Part shown: piece after piece, positions 1 to 5,529 of the stretch | Layout: every line of letters begins with the position of its first letter | How positions within the stretch are numbered: position 1 is the stretch's first letter | Source of the DNA: Agrobacterium fabrum | GTDB lineage: Bacteria > Pseudomonadota > Alphaproteobacteria > Rhizobiales > Rhizobiaceae | Reading direction: 5' to 3' | Assembly (NCBI GenBank): GCA_003241215.1 | Contig: QFOL01000402.1 | Location: 1 to 5,529 of the forward strand | Length of the DNA: 5,529 bases | Notes under the pieces: generated by a model | Database searches by the model: none | The model's input: the letters and a program-made list of their open reading frames with translations, nothing else | What the model was told of the DNA's origin: nothing | Program-made: the position numbers and the translations under genes

Positions 1-121
1 CCAGACCATAAGCATCAGCTTTGATAACAGCCGCCACCGCGCAAGCGGGCGCAGCCTTGCCGGCAAGCAGCCGATAGTTACCGACAATCGCATTGAGGTC
101 GATTGTCAGTGAAGGATACAT
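1..121 (-). CDS. alr: Alanine racemase, N-terminal fragment (3' end beyond window)
   Basis: PLP-dependent racemase that interconverts L- and D-alanine in the cytoplasm and supplies D-Ala for peptidoglycan. Translating the minus strand from the ATG at 121-119 gives 40 codons starting MYPSLTIDLNAIVGNYRLL and reaching VIKADAYGL at the window edge. Both blocks are hallmarks of fold-III alanine racemases: the first beta strand (LTIDLNAI.NYR) and the PLP-lysine loop KADAYGLG, with Lys34 as the expected Schiff-base lysine. An in-frame TAA lies five codons upstream, so this ATG is the only reasonable start. No clear Shine-Dalgarno sequence precedes it. It begins 19 bases after the rpoD stop on the same strand with no terminator between, which suggests read-through or coupled translation. 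Only about a tenth of a typical 370-380 residue enzyme is visible, so I cannot say whether the gene is intact or whether it is the biosynthetic (Alr) or catabolic (DadX) type. Confidence 0.82.
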   Translation of the reverse strand, partial: MYPSLTIDLNAIVGNYRLLAGKAAPACAVAAVIKADAYGL

Positions 122-140
122 GGCTGTGCAGGCTTAACGC

Positions 141-2096
141 TTACGTATCGAGGAAGCTGCGCAGCTTGCGGCTGCGGCTTGGGTGCTTCAGCTTACGCAG
201 AGCCTTGGCTTCGATCTGACGGATACGTTCCCGCGTTACGTTGAACTGCTGGCCGACTTCTTCCAGCGTGTGATCGGTGTTCATGCCGATACCGAAACGC
301 ATGCGCAGCACACGTTCTTCACGCGGTGTCAGGGTCGCCAGTACGCGGGTCGTGGTTTCGCGCAGGTTTGACAGGATCGCAGACTCAACCGGCAGAACCG
401 CGTTTTTGTCTTCGATGAAGTCGCCCAGCGAGCTGTCTTCCTCGTCACCAATCGGGGTTTCGAGTGAAACCGGCTCTTTCGCGATTTTCAGCACTTTACG
501 CACTTTATCAACCGGCATGTGCAGGCGCTCGGCCAGCTCTTCCGGCGTTGGTTCACGGCCGATCTCGTGGATCATCTGGCGCGAGGTACGGACGATCTTG
601 TTGATCGTCTCGATCATATGCACCGGAATACGGATCGTGCGGGCCTGGTCGGCGATCGAACGGGTGATCGCCTGCCTGATCCACCAGGTCGCATAGGTCG
701 AGAACTTGTAACCACGGCGATATTCGAACTTGTCGACCGCCTTCATCAGGCCGATATTGCCTTCCTGAATGAGATCGAGGAACTGCAGACCACGGTTGGT
801 GTATTTCTTCGCAATCGAGATCACCAGACGCAGGTTGGCCTCGACCATTTCCTTCTTGGCGATACGCGCTTCGCGCTCGCCCTTCTGCACCATCGAAACG
901 ATGCGGCGGAATTCGGCGATGGAAATGCCGGTTTCCGTGGAGAGATTCTGGATTTCCTGACGGATCTCGCGGATCGTGTTGCTTTCCTCGCGGGCGAATT
1001 CCTTCCAGCCGCGGGCAGCCAGATTGGCAATCGACTTCATCCAGTTCGGATCGAGTTCCGCACCGTGATACTGCTCGAGAAAGCTGTCACGCTTGACGCC
1101 ATAGGATTCGGCAAGGCGCAGCAGACGGCCTTCATTCTGCATCAGGCGTTTGGAAATGTCGTAGAGCTGCTCGACAAGGCTGTCGATACGGTTCTGGTTC
1201 AGCGACAGCGACTTGACGGCCGTGATCAGCTGATCCTTCAATTCCTTGTAACGACGTTCCTGACCGGAAGACAGGGTGCCGGTGCAGGCAAGGCGCGCCT
1301 CGACCTGCTGGTCCTGAAGCTTGCGCAGCTTCTTGTAGGTATCAGCGATGGTGTCGAGCGTTTCCATGACCTGCGGACGCAGTTCGGCTTCCATCGCGGC
1401 AAGCGAAAGATTGGACTCGTCGTCGTCCTCTTCTTCCTCTTCCGGCGGCAGGCCATCGCCGCCAACATCCGTCACATCCTCGTCGCCGGTCGGCGCGCGC
1501 AGCTTGCGGGTCTTTTCCTTCTCCTCGGCAGCCTTGCGGTCCGCTTCGATCTTTTCCGGGCTCTGGAACTGCGGCGCCGCCTTGGCTTCCGGACCGGAAT
1601 AGGTGGTTTCGAGATCGATGATCTCGCGCAGCAGCGTCGTGCCTTCGTTGAGTTCGTCGCGCCAGATGATCAGCGCCTGGAACGTCAGCGGGCTTTCGCA
1701 CAGGCCCGAAATCATCGTTTCGCGGCCGGCCTCGATGCGCTTGGCGATAGCGATTTCGCCTTCGCGCGACAGAAGCTCCACGGAACCCATTTCGCGCAGA
1801 TACATACGCACCGGGTCGTCGGTACGGTCGGTCGGTTCTTTCTTCTTGGCGGTCGCAAGCGCGGTGCCGCCGGAAGGGGCCAGTTCCCCGCCTTCGGAAT
1901 CGTCGCTGTCGGAATCGCTGTCGTCGTCGCTCGCCGTTGCTTCCTCGGCATCCTCGTCCTCGATGACATTGATGCCCATATCGGACAGCATCGCCATCGT
2001 GTCTTCGATCTGCTCGGAGGTCACTTCTTCGGACGGCAGGACGGAATTCAGCTCGTCCATCGTCACATAGCCGCGCTTCTTGGCGGCCTTGATCAT
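141..2096 (-). CDS. rpoD: RNA polymerase primary sigma factor RpoD (sigma-70/SigA), main open frame of 651 residues
   Basis: Housekeeping sigma factor: binds core RNA polymerase and recognises -35/-10 promoters. Counting from the ATG at 2096, region 1.1 is residues 1-46 ([32 protein letters not shown]), then an acidic Asp/Ser/Glu linker (47-71), region 1.2 (92-125, [20 protein letters not shown]), and a long non-conserved insert (about 130-400) containing an acidic run at 219-227. Region 2 is 412-488 ([35 protein letters not shown]), region 3 about 492-570, and region 4 about 584-640, with the -35-binding helix-turn-helix [20 protein letters not shown]. All core- and DNA-binding regions look intact. 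The usual start is at 2221; a 26-bp duplication puts it out of frame, leaving this ATG as the first start in the main frame. A TGA lies in frame at 2138-2136 and no ATG, GTG or TTG lies between. The protein would lack 33 N-terminal residues but keep nearly all of region 1.1. It lies downstream of dnaG and just upstream of alr. Confidence 0.95.
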   Translation of the reverse strand: MIKAAKKRGYVTMDELNSVLPSEEVTSEQIEDTMAMLSDMGINVIEDEDAEEATASDDDSDSDSDDSEGGELAPSGGTALATAKKKEPTDRTDDPVRMYLREMGSVELLSREGEIAIAKRIEAGRETMISGLCESPLTFQALIIWRDELNEGTTLLREIIDLETTYSGPEAKAAPQFQSPEKIEADRKAAEEKEKTRKLRAPTGDEDVTDVGGDGLPPEEEEEDDDESNLSLAAMEAELRPQVMETLDTIADTYKKLRKLQDQQVEARLACTGTLSSGQERRYKELKDQLITAVKSLSLNQNRIDSLVEQLYDISKRLMQNEGRLLRLAESYGVKRDSFLEQYHGAELDPNWMKSIANLAARGWKEFAREESNTIREIRQEIQNLSTETGISIAEFRRIVSMVQKGEREARIAKKEMVEANLRLVISIAKKYTNRGLQFLDLIQEGNIGLMKAVDKFEYRRGYKFSTYATWWIRQAITRSIADQARTIRIPVHMIETINKIVRTSRQMIHEIGREPTPEELAERLHMPVDKVRKVLKIAKEPVSLETPIGDEEDSSLGDFIEDKNAVLPVESAILSNLRETTTRVLATLTPREERVLRMRFGIGMNTDHTLEEVGQQFNVTRERIRQIEAKALRKLKHPSRSRKLRSFLDT

Positions 2097-2221
2097 TTTC
2101 TTGACCGCGTCATCCGAAAGGTCGTCTTGACCGCGTCATCCGAAAGGTCGAGAAGCGGGCCGTCCGTCGCACCGTCGCGTTCGTTTTCTGCTTCTTCGTT
2201 TTCTTTGACTTTGGTTGCCAT
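2093..2221 (-). pseudogene. rpoD: Displaced 5' end of rpoD: 42-codon frame ended by frameshift
   Basis: The ATG at 2221-2219 opens a frame reading MATKVKENEEAENERDGATD followed by [12 protein letters not shown], the expected amino terminus of rhizobial RpoD leading into region 1.1. After the first copy of a 26-bp tandem repeat the frame shifts, reads [10 protein letters not shown], and stops at TGA 2095-2093. Deleting one repeat copy joins DLSDDAVK directly to [10 protein letters not shown] and gives a continuous gene of 684 codons plus stop (2055 bases), so this piece and the 141-2096 frame are one gene split by the duplication. The TGA overlaps the ATG at 2096 (ATGA), so ribosomes ending here could restart on the main frame. 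The ribosome binding site before 2221 is weak: an AGGGA 14 bases upstream and a GAGA nearer. Confidence 0.9.
2099..2150. repeat. Perfect 26-bp tandem duplication within rpoD
   Basis: Two identical, directly adjacent 26-base copies, 2099-2124 and 2125-2150, each beginning TCTTGACCGCG and ending CCGAAAGGTCG on the plus strand. The identity stops exactly at the copy boundaries. The length of 26 is two more than a multiple of three, so the second copy shifts the rpoD frame. The exactness points to a recent slippage event or to an assembly or sequencing error, because older duplications would have accumulated differences. Confidence 0.97.
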
Positions 2222-2368
2222 CTATCTCGTCGCTTTCCCTGACGCTAACACCTGTTCCGCCGCATCGCCGTCCGCCCCTTGAGCATCCGGCGCATTGCCG
2301 CGAATCACTGTCAGACACCTAACGGAGTGATCTTTAATTGCCGATTAACCACGGCAGCCTCAGGCAGA

Positions 2369-2384
2369 ATGCAAGCTCATGCAA
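2369..2384. repeat. Direct repeat ATGCAA with 10-bp period ahead of rpoD
   Basis: ATGCAA occurs at 2369-2374 and again at 2379-2384, separated by GCTC, so the copies lie on the same face of the helix, one turn apart. On the coding strand they read TTGCAT-GAGC-TTGCAT. They lie about 150 bases upstream of the rpoD start and could be a small operator or chance. Confidence 0.3.
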
Positions 2385-2428
2385 TTTCTATCCGCCAAGG
2401 CCCATTCCACCTTACTTTTCCTGAAATG

Positions 2429-2458
2429 GTGATTCCCGCTATTTCCCGCCCCGTCAAG
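2429..2458 (-). promoter_or_regulatory. Possible rpoD promoter
   Basis: On the minus strand CTTGACG (2458-2452) matches the alphaproteobacterial -35 consensus CTTGAC. Seventeen bases further lies AATCAC (2434-2429), only a 3-of-6 match to TATAAT. The start point would fall about 200 bases ahead of the rpoD ATG. The -35 match is good, the -10 poor and the spacer GC-rich, so this is a candidate only. Confidence 0.25.
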
Positions 2459-2490
2459 CCTTTGAGAGCGAGACAGCCACGGAAATTCTT

Positions 2491-2511
2491 AAAAAGAGCC
2501 GCATTTTGCGG
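2491..2511 (-). terminator. Weak hairpin with T-run after dnaG
   Basis: On the minus strand CCGC (2511-2508), loop AAAAT, GCGG (2502-2499), then CTC and five T residues (2495-2491). The stem is only 4 bp but all G-C and the T-run is well placed. It lies about 80 bases beyond the dnaG stop and could partly end dnaG transcripts. Confidence 0.3.
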
Positions 2512-2550
2512 GTTATCACCAGACTATCCCCTATTTAGGACGCCTGCCGC

Positions 2551-2573
2551 AAAAGGCAACCCCACAGGCCTTT
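2551..2573 (-). terminator. Weak hairpin shortly after dnaG stop
   Basis: On the minus strand AAAGGC (2573-2568) pairs with GCCTTT (2557-2552) around a 10-base loop, ending in four T residues (2555 is G, so the run is 2554-2551). It begins 18 bases after the dnaG stop. The stem is short and the T-run is part of the stem, so termination would be inefficient and some read-through into rpoD is plausible. Confidence 0.28.
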
Positions 2574-2591
2574 CAATTCTTGCCGACCCGA

Positions 2592-4577
2592 TCAGCCATG
2601 ACCGACAGCCGGCCCCTTCACCCGGCCGGACATGACCCCGAAACCATCGATGATCGCTTCCTGATTTTCCATGCGACCGATTTCCAGCTGCACCTCGGCC
2701 AGCGCCCGCACCAGCAGCGTGCCGCGTTCGTCATCCGTCGCCTCGGCGATTTCCCGCTCCAGCTCGCGTTTCTGCCACAGCAGGGATTTTGTCCGCTTAT
2801 GCAGGGAAAGCGCCTGCACGTAACCCTCACGCGCATCCTCCATCGCCGCCTGCTCCGTCGCCGTCCACAGGCGGGCATTGCGCACCTGCTGGTCCATGGT
2901 CTTCAAAAGCGCTTCGAACCCCTGTTGCGACAGCCGCTCGACGAGCCCTGCCCGCGAAATCTCCGCTGCACTTTCCGCCGCATAGGTCAGCACCGTCGAC
3001 CACAGGCGCTGCAGATCGCGGTTCTCGTAGTCGATGGCGGCGATCTCGTCATATTCCTCGAGCAGCAGTTCGGGATGGTTGACGATGGTGATGGCGAGAA
3101 CGCTTTCCCGGAGCGAAGGCTTGGTCTGATAGCCCCTGACGAGGCCCGATTGCGCCAGCCGCTCGGAAATGCTGCTGGCCGGTGCGGCCATCGCCCCGCC
3201 CCGCCCCGGCGCATTGCGCTGGAAGCCACGTCCCGCCGGCTGCGCGCCACTGCGACGGAAATTGCCGTTCTGCGCCCCGCTTTGCTGGAAACGCGGTTGG
3301 AAAAAGCCGTTCAGCCTGTCGCGCATATCCTGCTGGTAAAAACGGCGCACCGTCTCATCGCCGATAACGGCCACAATCTGCCGCAACCGGCTTTCAAGCT
3401 GGGCGCGTTTTTCCGGCGTATCGAAAGTGACACCTGACGTCTCGCGGCTCCAGATCATCGCCGCCAGCGGCTTGGCTTCGGATAATACCCGGTCGAAAGG
3501 CGCACGCCCCTCCAGCCGCACGAGATCGTCCGGATCCTTGCCATCGGGCAGAAGCGCGAAGCTGACGGAACGATCTGGCTTGATATGCGGCAGGGCAAGA
3601 TCGGCGGCACGGTTGGCGGCGCGAATGCCGGCGCCATCGCCATCGAAGCAGAGGATCGGCTGCGGTGACATTTTCCAGAGGAGATCGAGCTGGCTTTCGG
3701 TCAGCGCCGTGCCGAGCGGGGCGACGGCATTTTCCACACCCGCCTGATAAAGCGCGATGACATCCATATAACCTTCGACGGCGATGACCGAACCGCCTGC
3801 CGCCTGCGAGGCGCGCCTGGCGCGGGCGAAATTGTAGAGAACATTGCCTTTGTGAAAGAGCTCTGTTTCGTTGGAATTCAGATATTTCGCCACCGCATCC
3901 GCCGCCATGGCGCGGCCGCCGAAAGCAATCACCTTTTCCCGCGACGACAGGATCGGAAACATGATGCGGTCTCGGAACCGGTCATAGGAGACCGGCACAT
4001 TCTCATGCACCACCAGCCCGCAGGCCTCCATCTGTTCCTTCGTTACGCCCTTGCTCGCCAGATGCTCTTTCAGCGCATTGCGGCTATCGGGCGCATAACC
4101 CAGTCGGAAAGTCTCGATGGTGCGCCCGGTCAACCCGCGATCGCGCAGGTAAGCCCGCGCCCGTGCACCGAGCGCCGTCTGCAACTGGTCCTGAAAGAAC
4201 AGCGTCGCCATTTCCATGACGTCCTGCAGCGAGGTGCGCTCGCGCTCGCGCTTTTCCGCCTGCGGATCGGGCTGCGGCATGGAAATGCCGGCCATATCGG
4301 CAATCTGCTGCACGGCCTCCGGGAAACTCAGGCCCTCAAGCTCGGTCAGAAAGCGGAAGTGATCGCCGGAAACGCCGCAACCGAAACAATGATACCGCCC
4401 CTTGCGGTCCTCGCAGTGGAAGCTCGGGCTCTTCTCACCATGGAACGGGCAGCAGGCCCAATAATCCCCGCGCGACGTATTGGTCTTCTTCTTGTCCCAG
4501 GACACACGTCGGCCGATCACATCGGAGATGTGCACGCGGTCGCGTATCTCATCGAGGAAAGAGTTGGAAAAGCGCAT
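2592..4577 (-). CDS. dnaG: DNA primase DnaG
   Basis: Makes the short RNA primers for leading- and lagging-strand DNA replication and works with the DnaB helicase at the fork. The 661-residue product has three expected parts. First, a CHC2 zinc domain at about residues 1-100, with ligands Cys43 and His46 (CPFHGEKSPSFH) and Cys64 and Cys67 (YHCFGCG). Second, the RNA-polymerase/TOPRIM core at about 115-420, with FRDRIMFPI, KYLNSNETELFHKGNVLYNF, the catalytic Glu268 in EGYMD and the metal-binding acids in DGDGAG (Asp312, Asp314). Third, after a Gln/Asn/Gly/Arg-rich hinge (about 424-465), an alpha-helical helicase-binding domain (475-645). All visible catalytic and zinc residues are present. The ATG at 4577 fits the family amino terminus (FLDEIRDRVHISDVIGRRV), and an AGG lies 9 bases before it. 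It is downstream of yqeY and upstream of rpoD, and diverges from the small plus-strand gene across 116 bases. Confidence 0.97.
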   Translation of the reverse strand: MRFSNSFLDEIRDRVHISDVIGRRVSWDKKKTNTSRGDYWACCPFHGEKSPSFHCEDRKGRYHCFGCGVSGDHFRFLTELEGLSFPEAVQQIADMAGISMPQPDPQAEKRERERTSLQDVMEMATLFFQDQLQTALGARARAYLRDRGLTGRTIETFRLGYAPDSRNALKEHLASKGVTKEQMEACGLVVHENVPVSYDRFRDRIMFPILSSREKVIAFGGRAMAADAVAKYLNSNETELFHKGNVLYNFARARRASQAAGGSVIAVEGYMDVIALYQAGVENAVAPLGTALTESQLDLLWKMSPQPILCFDGDGAGIRAANRAADLALPHIKPDRSVSFALLPDGKDPDDLVRLEGRAPFDRVLSEAKPLAAMIWSRETSGVTFDTPEKRAQLESRLRQIVAVIGDETVRRFYQQDMRDRLNGFFQPRFQQSGAQNGNFRRSGAQPAGRGFQRNAPGRGGAMAAPASSISERLAQSGLVRGYQTKPSLRESVLAITIVNHPELLLEEYDEIAAIDYENRDLQRLWSTVLTYAAESAAEISRAGLVERLSQQGFEALLKTMDQQVRNARLWTATEQAAMEDAREGYVQALSLHKRTKSLLWQKRELEREIAEATDDERGTLLVRALAEVQLEIGRMENQEAIIDGFGVMSGRVKGPAVGHG

Positions 4578-4604
4578 GGGTTACCTGTTCGAGGCCAGTC
4601 TTTC

Positions 4605-4632
4605 ATATAAGCGCAGAAAAGCCGCAATACAA
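4605..4632 (-). promoter_or_regulatory. Likely dnaG promoter
   Basis: On the minus strand TTGTAT (4632-4627) and TTATAT (4610-4605) are separated by 16 bases. The -10 box matches the alphaproteobacterial -10 well and the -35 is moderate. Transcription would start near 4598, about 20 bases ahead of the dnaG ATG, enough for the AGG of the ribosome binding site at about 4587-4585. Confidence 0.5.
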
Positions 4633-4681
4633 AACGGGCAGGTAAATAATACCCACTATTCACAGGCGGCGTTGACATCGC

Positions 4682-4686
4682 AGGAG
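4682..4686 (+). promoter_or_regulatory. Ribosome binding site of the small BrnA-like gene
   Basis: AGGAG lies 7 bases before the ATG at 4694, the strongest Shine-Dalgarno sequence in the window. It supports both the reality of the small gene and the choice of start. Confidence 0.75.
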
Positions 4687-4693
4687 ACGAAAA

Positions 4694-4966
4694 ATGAGCG
4701 AAGAGCATATCGTCAGATATTCCCTGGAAGAAATACGCGCCAAGTGGGCTCGCGGCGAGAAAAGCAAGACCGATTGGGGGCGCGTCGAAGCCATGACCGA
4801 CGAGGACATCGACCGCGCTACGCGCGACGATCCGGACTGGGCGGGCTTCGACGATATCGACTGGTCAAAGGCCACAGTGGTTTTCCCCACCAGCAAAGAT
4901 TATCAAACCCACATGGAGGCGATCCAGCGCCACCATCTGCATGAGCAAAAGAAGCCGCAGGGTTGA
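4694..4966 (+). CDS. Small BrnA-antitoxin-like protein, DNA-binding part apparently reduced
   Basis: A 90-residue acidic, soluble protein with no signal peptide or membrane segment. Residues 6-65 resemble the amino-terminal half of the BrnA antitoxin family: VRYSLEEI, then TDWGRVEAMTDEDIDRA, DDPD, and DIDWSKATVVFP. In BrnA this leads into a ribbon-helix-helix (strand LRLD, helix, then GYQTRINAVLRAY). Here residues 66-82 go directly from FPTSK to DYQTHMEAIQRHH, as if the strand and first helix were missing and only the second helix remained in altered form. BrnA normally neutralises the RNase toxin BrnT, encoded just upstream of it. No BrnT-like frame is present; the neighbour is dnaG, divergent across 116 bases. 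A strong AGGAG supports translation; no clear promoter or dedicated terminator was found. Family assignment is from motif memory and the function of this shortened form is unknown. It could be a solitary antitoxin remnant or a conserved rhizobial small protein. Confidence 0.75.
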   Translation: MSEEHIVRYSLEEIRAKWARGEKSKTDWGRVEAMTDEDIDRATRDDPDWAGFDDIDWSKATVVFPTSKDYQTHMEAIQRHHLHEQKKPQG

Positions 4967-5234
4967 AGCGTCCCGACAGAGAGGCCAACAGCGCCTTCGA
5001 GCGGGTTGAAGACAGCAAATCGCCATTGCGCCCGCTTCAGGCAAATTTATGGCACTGCAACATCACCAAAAATTATGTTTTTGTAATTTGAGCCGGCCGA
5101 AGCGGCGATGTAAAAACATCAGCGAAGGCAGTGATTGACCTCCGTATAATCTGCCGGCGCCCGCAGGCACGTCCCCCGAAAAAAGCCTGTGAAGGACCGC
5201 ATTTTGATCCGCCGGAATGCGTTTTCGTCGACAG
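4967..5234. other. Intergenic stretch without a credible gene
   Basis: Between the small plus-strand gene and the yqeY terminator I see no frame with recognisable protein features. It holds a short AT-rich inverted repeat AAATTA/TAATTT (5070-5075 and 5084-5089), a small palindrome GATGT-AAAA-ACATC (5107-5120), a loose inverted repeat AGCGGG/CCCGCT (5000-5005 and 5031-5036), and a TATAAT (5145-5150) lacking a -35 at the right distance. None is convincing as a known element. Confidence 0.55.
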
Positions 5235-5270
5235 AAAAAAGGCAGGGCAGCTCACATCTGCCCTGCCTTT
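5235..5270 (-). terminator. Strong hairpin terminator after yqeY, probably bidirectional
   Basis: A perfect 13-bp inverted repeat, AAAGGCAGGGCAG (5238-5250) and its complement (5258-5270), encloses a 7-base loop. On the minus strand the stem runs into six T residues (5240-5235), a classic intrinsic terminator starting 21 bases after the yqeY stop. On the plus strand it is followed by AC and five T residues (5273-5277), so it could also stop rightward transcription. It indicates that yqeY is transcribed separately from dnaG. Confidence 0.9.
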
Positions 5271-5291
5271 ACTTTTTCGGCATTGCCGAAT

Positions 5292-5529
5292 TTACTTCAG
5301 CAAGTCCTTCACGACGCCGGAGGCCTTCGCAAAGTCGATCTGGCCGGGATAGCGCTCCTTCAGCGCATTCATGCACTTGCCCATGTCACGCAGGCCGGAG
5401 GCGCCTGTCTCGCTGATGACGGCCTGGCAGAGTTCGCGCACCTTCTCGGCCGGAATTTCTTCCGGCATGAATTCCTTGATGATGACGATTTCTTCGCGCT
5501 CCTGAGCGGCAAGTTCGGGACGGCCCGCA
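5292..5529 (-). CDS. yqeY: GatB/YqeY domain-containing protein, C-terminal part (5' end beyond window)
   Basis: The minus strand reads open from the window edge to TAA at 5294-5292 and gives 78 residues beginning AGRPELAAQEREEIVIIKEF. This is the family's C-terminal helical domain: AGRPELA, then an acidic helix, FMPEEIPAEKVRELC, the well-conserved ETGASGLRDMGKCMNALKER, and a final DFAKASGVVKDLL. The same domain is found at the C terminus of the GatB subunit of the tRNA-dependent amidotransferase, where it contacts tRNA. The free-standing protein (about 150 residues) has no firmly established role. About half of it is seen. It is followed by a strong terminator and lies upstream of dnaG, a neighbourhood that recurs in many bacteria. 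Confidence 0.93.
   Translation of the reverse strand, partial: AGRPELAAQEREEIVIIKEFMPEEIPAEKVRELCQAVISETGASGLRDMGKCMNALKERYPGQIDFAKASGVVKDLLK

Larger units (their letters stand above)
2222..2591 (-). other. dnaG-rpoD intergenic region (370 bases), rpoD leader and promoter area
   Basis: No credible gene in this stretch: the one plus-strand open frame across it (2279-2635) has no recognisable motif and runs into the end of dnaG. It contains two weak hairpin/T-run structures after dnaG (2551-2573 and 2491-2511), one possible promoter (2429-2458), a pair of ATGCAA direct repeats (2369-2384), and an inverted repeat ATCACT/AGTGAT (2304-2309 with 2326-2331) next to the small palindrome TGTCAGACA (2309-2317). 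The length and content suggest rpoD can be transcribed independently of dnaG, but no single element is strong. Confidence 0.6.

Noticed and set aside
519..2282. Long plus-strand open frame of 587 codons opposite rpoD
   Set aside because: It is fully antisense to a strongly conserved gene, has no recognisable motif, and is expected from GC-rich codon bias on the opposite strand.
2279..2635. Plus-strand open frame of 118 codons in the dnaG-rpoD gap
   Set aside because: No ribosome binding site or recognisable motif, and it overlaps the dnaG 3' end; most likely chance.
2580..3437. Plus-strand open frame of 285 codons opposite the 3' part of dnaG
   Set aside because: Antisense shadow of dnaG: biased composition and no recognisable domain.
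3852..4610. Plus-strand open frame of 252 codons opposite the 5' part of dnaG
   Set aside because: Lies opposite the zinc and TOPRIM coding region and covers the dnaG promoter candidate; no motif.
4672..4677. Perfect TTGACA just upstream of the BrnA-like gene
   Set aside because: A matching -10 would fall at about 4695-4700 inside the gene, where the bases are TGAGCG, so it cannot serve the annotated start.
5135..5150. TTGACC followed by TATAAT on the plus strand
   Set aside because: The two boxes are only 4 bases apart, no proper -35 lies 16-18 bases before the TATAAT, and no gene follows on the plus strand.
5073..5416. Several 60-75 codon frames across the region before yqeY
   Set aside because: They run through the strong terminator hairpin or into yqeY antisense and show no protein-like features.

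Overview
The window looks like chromosomal DNA from the Rhizobiaceae, most probably the Agrobacterium/Rhizobium group. The base composition is GC-rich. The primary sigma factor has the alphaproteobacterial layout, with a long acidic linker and a large non-conserved insert, and its reconstructed length of 684 residues is the length I recall for Agrobacterium RpoD. No mobile element, CRISPR array, tRNA or rRNA gene was seen.

Layout. On the minus strand, in transcription order from the right edge: the C-terminal 78 codons of a GatB/YqeY-domain gene (5529 to 5292) ending in a strong hairpin terminator (5235-5270); primase dnaG (4577-2592) with a likely promoter at 4605-4632; a 370-base leader region (2591-2222); sigma factor rpoD (2221-141, reading frame broken near its 5' end); and, only 19 bases after the rpoD stop, the first 40 codons of an alanine racemase gene (121 to 1, cut by the window edge). 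The one plus-strand gene is a 90-codon BrnA-antitoxin-like gene (4694-4966), divergent from dnaG and with a strong ribosome binding site. The stretch 4967-5234 holds no credible gene.

How the genes relate. The yqeY/dnaG/rpoD neighbourhood is a version of the bacterial macromolecular-synthesis cluster, which groups initiation of replication primers (DnaG) with initiation of housekeeping transcription (RpoD). rpsU, which heads the cluster in enterobacteria, is not in the window. The alr fragment follows rpoD so closely that read-through from rpoD is likely.

Most notable observation. A perfect head-to-tail duplication of 26 bp (2099-2124 and 2125-2150) lies in codons 24-33 of rpoD. Because 26 is not a multiple of three, the frame opened by the normal ATG at 2221 ends after 42 codons. 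Its TGA overlaps the ATG (2096) that opens the remaining 651-codon frame, in an ATGA arrangement suited to translational restart. Removing one copy restores exactly 684 codons. This is either a real lesion in an essential gene tolerated through the internal start, a reversible slippage switch, or an assembly/sequencing artefact. The sequence alone cannot decide.
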